The notes under the pieces: generated by a model
The model's input: the letters and a program-made list of their open reading frames with translations, nothing else
Database searches by the model: none
Told to the model about the DNA's origin: nothing
Made by a program: the position numbers and the translations under genes
From: Chloroflexota bacterium
GTDB lineage: Bacteria > Chloroflexota > UBA6077
Reading direction: 5' to 3'
DNA: 6,196 bases
NCBI GenBank assembly: GCA_021806765.1
Contig: JAJZQR010000321.1
Span: 1-6,196, forward strand
Shown: one piece after another, positions 1 to 5,343 of the stretch
Numbering within the stretch: position 1 is the first letter of the stretch
Layout of the letters: each line of letters opens with the position of its first letter

Positions 1-2
1 TG

Positions 3-128
3 CCCATCGAGCGGGTCACCATGCCCTTTGTTCCGGTGCCCTTCTCGCCTCCGCTGGAGGACTATGTGATCCCCAAAGAGGACCAGATCGTGGCAGCCGT
101 CAGGCGAACCCTGGGAGTAGCAGTATAG
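3..128 (+). CDS. 2-oxoacid dehydrogenase E1 component, beta subunit (C-terminal end only)
   Basis: The window opens inside this gene; 41 codons and a TAG stop are visible. The peptide carries the segment PVPFSPPLEDYVIP followed by a short helix ending in RRTLGVAV. This is the usual C-terminal ending of E1 beta subunits of pyruvate, branched-chain 2-oxoacid and acetoin dehydrogenases (the transketolase C-terminal domain). E1 is the thiamine-diphosphate-dependent decarboxylase that reductively acylates the lipoyl group of E2. The E2 gene begins 81 bases downstream on the same strand, which independently supports the call. The fragment is too short to tell which 2-oxoacid is used. Confidence 0.85.
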   Translation, partial: PIERVTMPFVPVPFSPPLEDYVIPKEDQIVAAVRRTLGVAV

Positions 129-133
129 GGACG

Positions 134-183
134 CGGGGGCCAGGGGTCGGGGATCAGTCCTTTTTCCCGGCCCCTGGCCCCCG
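134..183 (+). repeat. Strong GC-rich hairpin between the E1 beta and E2 genes
   Basis: Bases 134-146 (CGGGGGCCAGGGG) are perfectly complementary to 171-183. Pairing continues inwards through 147-153 with 164-170, with two G-T wobbles, giving a 20-bp stem and a 10-base loop (154-163). A CCCCGAC unit is then repeated in tandem up to about 194. The structure lies between the E1 beta stop (128) and the E2 ribosome binding site (198-203). It could be a dispersed intergenic repeat or an RNA element for attenuation or mRNA processing inside the operon. It is not a classic intrinsic terminator, because the T-run lies in the loop and inner stem and not after the 3' arm. Confidence 0.7.
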
Positions 184-197
184 ACCCCCGACCCCTT

Positions 198-203
198 AAG
201 GAG
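198..203 (+). promoter_or_regulatory. Ribosome binding site for the E2 gene
   Basis: AAGGAG lies six bases before the ATG at 210, a near-ideal Shine-Dalgarno spacing that fixes the E2 start codon. Confidence 0.8.
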
Positions 204-209
204 AAGAGG

Positions 210-1475
210 ATGGCGTACGAAGTAAGGGTGCCTCAACTGACCCAGACCATGTCCGAGGCTACCATAGCGCGATGGCTCAAGAGGGAGGGGGAGACGGTCG
301 AGGCTGGAGAAGCTCTCCTGGAGGTAGTGACCGACAAGGCTACCCTGGAAGTGGAGTCTCCGGCCGGCGGCGTTGTGGGAAAGATCCTCGTCCCCGAGGG
401 CGAGGCTCCGGTGGGAACCGTCCTCGCCCTCCTGTTGGAGCCGGGAGAGAAGATACCCGTGGAGATGGTGGCCACTCCCATAACCACGGGATCAGCCCGG
501 CTGCCGGTTCCATCCACGGCGGCAGCGGCTCCTTCGACCAAGACCGCGACCTCGGGCAGACTGAGGGTGTCGCCCCTGGCCCGCCGGATTGCCCAGGAAC
601 AGGGGGTCGATCTATCCCAGGTGGCTGCCACCGGACCCGGGGGGCTGATAACCGAAGGTGACGTGCGCCGCTACCTGGAGTCCCGACAGCTGCAGCCGGC
701 GACGGCAGCTGCCACGGTGTCTCCCGCCCCAGGGGAAGGAACGGTCAACGTGGCACCTGCTCGCCCGCCCGCGCCACACGTAGAGACGCGACATGTCGCG
801 TCTCTACAGAATGTGGACGACGAGGAGGTCATCCCCCTGGTGGGGGTTCGCAAGACCATCGCCGAGCGGCTTTCCCTCAGCCGCCGCACCGCCGCGGACG
901 TCACCACCGTGGCCGAGGTGGACATGGGCGAGATTGCGGCGCTGCGGGACCACCTGGACTTCACCTACACGGCCTTCGTCGCTCGGGCGGTGGCGATGGC
1001 GTTGACGGAGTTCCCGATCCTCAACTCCCGACTCGAGGAGAGCAGGATCGTGGTCAACAAGCGGGTGCATCTGGGGGTGGCAATAGCCATCGACGAGGGG
1101 CTGAAGGTACCGGTGATCCGCGACGCTTCCACCCGGAGCCTGAGGCAGATCGCCATGGAGTTGGCGGAGTTGGCCCAACTGGGGGCCGGAGGCAAGTTGA
1201 CCCCGGAGCAGCTGTCCGGTAGCACTTTTACCATCACCAATTCGGGAGTCTTCGGCTCCCTGCTCTTTACCCCCATAATCAACCCGCCCGAGAGCGCGAT
1301 CCTGGGCATGGGGAAGATCGCGAAGACGCCGGTGGTGCGAGACGACCAGATCGTCATCAGGCCGATGATGTACCTCTGCCTCAGCTACGACCACCGGGTG
1401 ATCGATGGATCTCCAGCGGTGAAGTTCCTGCAGCGGGTCAAGATGCTGCTGGAAACCCCTAAGCTGCTGTTGTAG
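210..1475 (+). CDS. Dihydrolipoamide acyltransferase, E2 component of a 2-oxoacid dehydrogenase complex
   Basis: This 421-residue protein is a complete E2. It passes an acyl group from E1 to CoA using a swinging lipoyl arm and forms the core of the cytoplasmic complex. One lipoyl domain spans about residues 1-80, with the lipoylation motif TDKATLE (Lys43). An Ala/Pro/Thr-rich linker follows, then the peripheral-subunit-binding domain that holds E1/E3 (about 118-157, SPLARRIA and GPGGLITEGDV). After a second linker comes the catalytic domain (about 208-421) with the active-site motif SYDHRVIDG (His395, Asp399). Length and domain order are normal for a one-lipoyl bacterial E2. The E1 beta gene lies directly upstream, but no E3 is in the window. 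Residues 191-199 are encoded by a perfect DNA palindrome (780-807) that looks inserted in the linker. The substrate could be pyruvate, acetoin or a branched-chain 2-oxoacid; the sequence does not decide. Confidence 0.93.
   Translation: MAYEVRVPQLTQTMSEATIARWLKREGETVEAGEALLEVVTDKATLEVESPAGGVVGKILVPEGEAPVGTVLALLLEPGEKIPVEMVATPITTGSARLPVPSTAAAAPSTKTATSGRLRVSPLARRIAQEQGVDLSQVAATGPGGLITEGDVRRYLESRQLQPATAAATVSPAPGEGTVNVAPARPPAPHVETRHVASLQNVDDEEVIPLVGVRKTIAERLSLSRRTAADVTTVAEVDMGEIAALRDHLDFTYTAFVARAVAMALTEFPILNSRLEESRIVVNKRVHLGVAIAIDEGLKVPVIRDASTRSLRQIAMELAELAQLGAGGKLTPEQLSGSTFTITNSGVFGSLLFTPIINPPESAILGMGKIAKTPVVRDDQIVIRPMMYLCLSYDHRVIDGSPAVKFLQRVKMLLETPKLLL
780..807. repeat. Perfect 28-bp palindrome inside the E2 coding sequence
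   Basis: The left half GTAGAGACGCGACA (780-793) is followed directly by its exact reverse complement (794-807), with no mismatch and no loop. It is read in frame as VETRHVASL plus the first base of the next codon, in the low-complexity linker between the E3/E1-binding domain and the catalytic domain. From memory, GTAGAGACGCG...CGCGTCTCTAC palindromes recur as dispersed repeats in some bacterial genomes, including cyanobacteria. I could not verify that here. A perfect palindrome of this size in coding DNA is very unlikely by chance. Confidence 0.8.
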
Positions 1476-1507
1476 CATGGATTTGGAGCAAGGAGTCGCT
1501 CATACCC

Positions 1508-2362
1508 ATGGATAACCGTGAAGAGAATCGGGCCCTGGTGGCCTTCACCTGGCTGGCTCCCCTCTCCGTGGGTGGGACCCTCGGGCTGTTGGCGCTCCGT
1601 GGGATCAACCCGGGCGCCCCGCCCGATTGGTTCGGTGCCATCCCCTTCGGCGTGGGAGTGCTGGCACTGGCTGCTTCGCTCCTCCACCTGAGCCGGCCCC
1701 ACAGGGCCTATCGAGCCCTCCTGCGACTCTCCACCTCCTGGCTCAGCCGGGAGGTGATACTCTTCGGGACGTTCCTGTTCTTCCTGGCCCTCTACAGCCT
1801 GCCCCCACTAGCCCTGCTCCATGGGGACCTTCGAGGACTCTCTGGACTGCTGGCGACCGTGCTGGGGCTCGTCAGCCTCTTCGCCACCGGTCAGGTGTAC
1901 CGGCTCCCCTCCCGGCCGGCCTGGGATCACTGGAGCGCCACGGTCTCCTTCCCCCTCGGGGCTCTGTCGGCGGGTCTGCTGTTGGGGATAGATGTAGCCA
2001 GACCAGAGGCCTGGGGAGCCCCCGCGGGTAGAGCAGCGGCTACGGTAGCGGCTGTGGCGCTGCTGCTGGCCCTAACGGCCACCTGGACCCGCTCCTGGCG
2101 TCTGAGGGGCGGCGACAGCGAGCAGTTGGCCGCCTGGAGGCTGGTGATGGGCTCCAACCGCTGGGCGCTGGCCCTGCGCACAGCGGGCTGCCTCTGCGCC
2201 CTTCTACTGCTGATGGTGGGTGGCTGGGCAGCGGCCCTCGCATGGATACCGGCGGCCCTGGGGGAGCTAGGGGACCGGGTGCTCTTCTTCTACGGAGTGG
2301 TCCCGGTCTCCTTCGCCGCCAGGTCCGGGGTGCCTGCCGTATCCCGCCAGCAGCTCAGGTAA
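1508..2362 (+). CDS. dmsC: DmsC-family membrane anchor subunit of a DMSO-reductase-type complex
   Basis: This 284-residue, strongly hydrophobic protein has about eight predicted membrane helices (roughly 10-30, 42-60, 82-100, 109-128, 145-162, 176-194, 219-247 and 254-271), as expected for DmsC. Family-like segments are LLHLSRPHRAYRALLRLSTSWLSRE (about 58-82) and VYRLPSRPAWDHWSATVSFPLGALSAGLLLG (about 130-160). DmsC anchors the catalytic and iron-sulfur subunits to the membrane and oxidises menaquinol. The ATG at 1508 follows AAGGAG (1490-1495) at a rather long 12-base spacing, and the E2 stop lies 32 bases upstream. The chaperone and molybdoenzyme genes just downstream support the assignment. 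The real electron acceptor (DMSO, another N- or S-oxide, polysulfide and so on) cannot be told from the anchor. Confidence 0.85.
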   Translation: MDNREENRALVAFTWLAPLSVGGTLGLLALRGINPGAPPDWFGAIPFGVGVLALAASLLHLSRPHRAYRALLRLSTSWLSREVILFGTFLFFLALYSLPPLALLHGDLRGLSGLLATVLGLVSLFATGQVYRLPSRPAWDHWSATVSFPLGALSAGLLLGIDVARPEAWGAPAGRAAATVAAVALLLALTATWTRSWRLRGGDSEQLAAWRLVMGSNRWALALRTAGCLCALLLLMVGGWAAALAWIPAALGELGDRVLFFYGVVPVSFAARSGVPAVSRQQLR

Positions 2363-2409
2363 CGTACGGGCGGACAGGGACGCCCCGACTCCTTGAAAGG
2401 CGGGAGGGT

Positions 2410-3204
2410 ATGCCCGCACAGGTGAACTACAGCGAATGCAGCACCCAGGCACGGGATCGTGGCATCAGCTACGGCTTCCTGGCCTGGCTCTTCCTCGAGC
2501 ACCCGGACAGGGAGTTTCTCGAGCGGATGCTCTCCGCGGAACCCGCCTCCTGGGCTCTCTCCGTCGGAGAAGGCGAGGTAAGCCCCTCGATCCTGGCCGG
2601 GCTGGAGGCAATGCGAGCCTCCCTCAGCAGCCGGCCCGGGCAGTCGACGGAAGGGTTGTGCAGGGAACTGGCGGTGCAGCGCACGCGACTGTTTCGCGGG
2701 GTTGCCCCCGGCTACGGACCACCGCCCCCCTACGAGACCCTGTATCGGGATCCTGAGGGTGCCGGCGAGGCAGAGGTGATGCTGCAGCTTCGGCGCTTCT
2801 ATCGTGAAGCGGGGGCTCAGCTCCCCCCCGACCAGGGAGAGCGGCTCGACTATCTGGGGTTGGAATTGGATCTCATGCGCCTCCTCTGCGAGGAGGAGAG
2901 CCTGTTGTGGGGCGAGGACGACCGCCAGGGTGTGGCTCGGGCGCGAGGGATCCAGGAAGAACTGCTCACTCGACACCTGCTCGCCTGGGCGCCCCGCTTC
3001 TGCCAGGTGATCCTGAAGGAGCCGGGCGTGCCATTCTACCATGGGGTGGCGGCCCTCCTGTCCGCCTTCCTGAAGGAGGAAGCCACACTTTTCATCACGA
3101 CAGATAAACCACGGAGGCACGGAGAGCACGGAGACTCAAGCAATTGCCAGGCTCAGTGTCCTCCGTGTCTCCGTGGTGAGTTCTTACGCTTCGAACAAAG
3201 CTAG
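2410..3204 (+). CDS. TorD/DmsD-family molybdoenzyme maturation chaperone with a repeat-derived C-terminus
   Basis: This 264-residue protein is a cytoplasmic chaperone of the TorD/DmsD/NarJ type, which holds the apo-molybdoenzyme while its cofactor is inserted. It is mostly helical and carries two family-like signatures: PPPPYETLY (about 104-112) and RLDYLGLELDLM (about 145-156). FYHGVAALLSAFL (about 209-221) resembles the usual end of the family. The ATG at 2410 is chosen because a GGGAGGG ribosome binding site sits just upstream. The same frame is open back to 2242, but that part overlaps the dmsC gene. The last 32 residues (233-264, Arg/His/Gly- and Cys/Pro-rich) are encoded by a CACGGAG-type inverted repeat, so the native stop was probably lost and the tail is an add-on. 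The molybdoenzyme gene starts 20 bases downstream. Its partner specificity is inferred from this position only. Confidence 0.82.
   Translation: MPAQVNYSECSTQARDRGISYGFLAWLFLEHPDREFLERMLSAEPASWALSVGEGEVSPSILAGLEAMRASLSSRPGQSTEGLCRELAVQRTRLFRGVAPGYGPPPPYETLYRDPEGAGEAEVMLQLRRFYREAGAQLPPDQGERLDYLGLELDLMRLLCEEESLLWGEDDRQGVARARGIQEELLTRHLLAWAPRFCQVILKEPGVPFYHGVAALLSAFLKEEATLFITTDKPRRHGEHGDSSNCQAQCPPCLRGEFLRFEQS
3109..3176. repeat. CACGGAG-type imperfect inverted repeat within the 3' end of the chaperone gene
   Basis: The left arm CCACGGAGGCACGGAG (3109-3124) pairs with the right arm CTCCGTGTCTCCGTGG (3161-3176) with one mismatch in 16. CACGGAG occurs three times on the left side (from 3110, 3118 and 3127). 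The 36-base interior (3125-3160) looks unrelated to TorD coding sequence. From memory, very similar palindromic repeats are scattered in many environmental bacterial genomes, where they often yield spurious PRRHGEHG-like peptides. That matches the tail seen here (residues 234-241). Confidence 0.78.
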
Positions 3205-3211
3205 GAAGCAC

Positions 3212-3218
3212 GAGGGGG
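3212..3218 (+). promoter_or_regulatory. Ribosome binding site for the molybdoenzyme gene
   Basis: GAGGGGG lies six bases upstream of the ATG at 3225 and supports that start. It sits in the 20-base gap after the chaperone stop, so translation of the two genes could be coupled. Confidence 0.55.
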
Positions 3219-3224
3219 CCTGGT

Positions 3225-3782
3225 ATGCAGGAAACGCAACGGCGCGCCACCGGGCTAGCAATCCTGATCGATAAGGTGCTCGGCCGCCCCGCCGGGACTC
3301 TGGTCAAAGGGCAGCCTGAGGATAGCAGCGAGGAGTGGAAGGCCACCGGCTGCCGCATGTGCGGCAACAAAGCCTGGTGCACCGCTCGGGTCAAGGTACG
3401 GGACGGGGTAGTGGTCAACGTGGAGGGTGATCCCTCCAACCCCGTCAGCCAGGGAAAGCTGTGCGCCCGCGGCCAGGCATCCATCTTCAACCTCTACAAC
3501 CCCTACCGGGTCAAGACCCCCATGAAGCGCACCAACCCCAAGAAGGGTCTGGACCAGGACCCGGGGTGGGTGGAGATCAGCTGGGAGGAGGCCCTCAGCA
3601 CCGTCGCCGAGCGGCTGAAGAGGATCCGGGAGGAGGATCCCAGGAAGTTCGCCCACGTCTGGGGCTTCGGGGGATACTGGTGGGTCGTGCAGGACGGCGC
3701 CTTTCTCCCGGCCTTCGGCACCCCCAACCAGTTGAGAACCCACGGCGTCCTCTGCCCCGTCCACTACGGCTGCTCCCTGTAA
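3225..3782 (+). pseudogene. Molybdopterin oxidoreductase catalytic subunit, N-terminal remnant cut by IS66 insertion
   Basis: These 185 codons encode the start of a DMSO-reductase-superfamily catalytic subunit. The iron-sulfur domain has Cys43, Cys46, Cys52 and Cys80 within CRMCGNKAWC and GKLCARGQ. It is followed by NPYRVKTPMKR, the WVEISWEEAL segment (about 115-124) and the FGTPN motif (164-168), all standard for this family. Family members usually run to some 700-1000 residues, so the molybdopterin-binding domains are gone. The ORF stops exactly where the IS begins: the IS terminus GTAAC supplies the last base of codon 185 and then the TAA. The first three cysteines are spaced CX2CX5C instead of the common CX2CX3C. 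No convincing Tat signal is visible at the N-terminus. The upstream chaperone and DmsC-like anchor suggest a membrane-bound respiratory reductase; the substrate is unknown. The remnant cannot be a functional enzyme. Confidence 0.85.
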
Positions 3783-3796
3783 CAGTTCACACTTCC
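3779..3796 (+). repeat. Left terminal inverted repeat of the IS66 element
   Basis: GTAACAGTTCACACTTCC matches the reverse complement of 5404-5421 except at position 16. The first bases also provide the TAA stop that ends the molybdoenzyme remnant. Confidence 0.92.
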
Positions 3797-3833
3797 GTGG
3801 CTGAGTTCTTGCTTCCTGCAAGAGGTCGATGCC

Positions 3834-5234
3834 ATGGGGAGTTTGACGATGGACACGCCCCTTGTTCAGCTGCGGGAGATCATCGCTGAGCAGCAGAGCC
3901 TGATAGTCGAGCTGCGGGCTGAGAACGCCCGGCTGCGTGCAGAGAACGGGGTCCTGCGGGAGTTGGTGGCCCAACTCCAGGAACGGATAGCGGAGCTGGA
4001 GGCGAAGCTGGGACCTCCTGGGAAGAGTGCACCGGACTTCGTGAAGGCGAGCCGGAAGAAGGCGGGGAAGGAAGGTCCTCGGAAGAAGCGGGATGAGAAC
4101 TTCGCCCGGAAGCGGGAGGAGCCAACGAGGCGGATCGAGCACGCCGTGGAGAACTGCGAGGGCTGTGGCTGCAAGCTGCTTGGTGGTTCGGTCAAGCATA
4201 CCCGCCAGGTGCTGCACATCCCCATCGCCCCGGTGGAGGTGATCGAGCACGTCTATCTGGAGCGGGAGTGTCCCCCATGTGGGAAGGTGAACCTGCCCGA
4301 GGTGGATCATTCTGGGGAAGTGGTGGGCAAGAGCCGGGTGAGCGCCCAGACGATGGCGATGATCGCGGCCCTGCGGGAGGTGGAGCGGCTGCCGATCCGC
4401 ACCATTCAATGGCAACTGGCAACCTTCCACCGCTTGGTCCTGAGCGTTGGGGAGATCGTCAGGGTCCTGCAACTGGTCAGGGACAAGGCCGAAGGGGTGC
4501 GCCAAGGGCTCATTGAGGAATTGAGATCGAGCCCGGTGGTGCACGGGGACGAGACTGGCTGGCGGGAAAGGGGCCAAAACGGCTACCTGTGGACCTTTTG
4601 CAGCCCCGAGGTCCGCTACTTCGAGTACCGGAAGAGCCGCAGCGGGGAGATCGTCACCGAGGTGCTGGGGGAGGACTTCGGCGGGGTGCTGGTCAGCGAC
4701 TTCTACGGGGGCTATAACAGGATGCTGGGGCGGCACCAGCGGTGTTGGGCGCACCTGTTGCGGGATGTCCACGATCTCAAGGAGAAGTGGGCGGGGGACT
4801 CCGACCTGGAGGAGTGGGCCAAGGGGGTGAACGAGATCTACCAGCGGGCGATGGGCTGGGTTGCCGAGCACCAAGGGACCCAGGAGGGGCTGCGGGTTGC
4901 AGCCCAGAGGCGTTTCGAGGGAGAGCTCATGGAGCTGTGCCGGCCCTACTTGAAGACGGAGCGCCCTCAAAGGGTGCTGTGCGAGCGGGTCGAGCGCTTC
5001 CTGCCCGAACTGTTCGTCTTCGTGGCGGACCCGAGAGTCCCTTCCACCAACAACGCCGCCGAGCGAGCCTTGCGGCCGGTAGTGATCAGCCGAAAGATCA
5101 GCGGCGGCACCCAGACGGGTGAAGGCAGCAAGACCAAGCACAGCCTGGCCAGCACCTTCGGCACCTGGATGGCCCAGGGCCTCAACCCTTTCGCGGCCTG
5201 CCTGGCCCTGCTGACAACCTCGCCACCCGCTTGA
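3834..5234 (+). CDS. tnpC: IS66-family transposase
   Basis: This 466-residue protein is an apparently intact DDE transposase. An N-terminal leucine-zipper coiled coil spans about residues 10-60 (repeated LRAEN units). A basic Lys/Arg-rich stretch follows (about 70-100). A zinc-finger-like region has Cys108/Cys111 (NCEGCGC) and Cys146/Cys149 (CPPC). The catalytic core has likely residues Asp239 in VHGDETGW, Asp289 in VSDFYGGY and Glu410 in NNAAERALRP. The family signature RCWAHLLRD lies at about 303-311, and the C-terminus KTKHSLASTFGTWMAQGLNPF is typical. The ATG at 3834 is used; Met6 (3849) is an alternative, and AGAGG just upstream is a weak ribosome binding site. It reads in the same direction as the interrupted operon, so read-through could express it. 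The length is normal for IS66 TnpC-type transposases, and no frameshift is seen. Confidence 0.95.
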   Translation: MGSLTMDTPLVQLREIIAEQQSLIVELRAENARLRAENGVLRELVAQLQERIAELEAKLGPPGKSAPDFVKASRKKAGKEGPRKKRDENFARKREEPTRRIEHAVENCEGCGCKLLGGSVKHTRQVLHIPIAPVEVIEHVYLERECPPCGKVNLPEVDHSGEVVGKSRVSAQTMAMIAALREVERLPIRTIQWQLATFHRLVLSVGEIVRVLQLVRDKAEGVRQGLIEELRSSPVVHGDETGWRERGQNGYLWTFCSPEVRYFEYRKSRSGEIVTEVLGEDFGGVLVSDFYGGYNRMLGRHQRCWAHLLRDVHDLKEKWAGDSDLEEWAKGVNEIYQRAMGWVAEHQGTQEGLRVAAQRRFEGELMELCRPYLKTERPQRVLCERVERFLPELFVFVADPRVPSTNNAAERALRPVVISRKISGGTQTGEGSKTKHSLASTFGTWMAQGLNPFAACLALLTTSPPA

Positions 5235-5343
5235 AAGGCCAGGTCCACAGGGGCGCGAGGCCCTTACTCAATAGTCAGCCCGTCAGTCACGGCGGAAGAC
5301 CGGCGATGGCCACACGCTGCGTAACCGCGCATTAGGGGTGGCG

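Noticed and set aside
161..165. T-run near the GC-rich hairpin read as an intrinsic terminator
   Set aside because: The T-run lies before the 3' arm, spanning the loop and innermost stem, so the order is wrong for a plus-strand terminator.
804..1478. A 224-codon minus-strand frame opposite the E2 catalytic domain
   Set aside because: The product is His/Gln/Leu-rich without any family feature, while the plus strand encodes a textbook E2 catalytic domain.
1477..1515. A 12-codon ORF (ATG at 1477, TAA at 1513-1515) overlapping the dmsC start
   Set aside because: It has no ribosome binding site of its own and no recognisable leader features; it is most likely chance.
2242..2409. An upstream ATG extension of the chaperone gene by 56 codons
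   Set aside because: This part overlaps the dmsC gene and encodes a Gly/Arg-rich peptide unlike TorD. The ATG at 2410 has a good ribosome binding site and is followed by family-like sequence.
2290..3129. A 279-codon minus-strand frame opposite the chaperone gene
   Set aside because: It is antisense to a recognisable TorD-like gene, has no recognisable motif, and extends into the dmsC gene and the repeat.
3255..5141. A 628-codon open frame on the minus strand
   Set aside because: It runs antisense through the molybdoenzyme remnant and across the IS boundary into the transposase gene. Its product is a low-complexity Leu/Pro/His/Gln-rich peptide without domains, which is typical of shadow frames in GC-rich genes.
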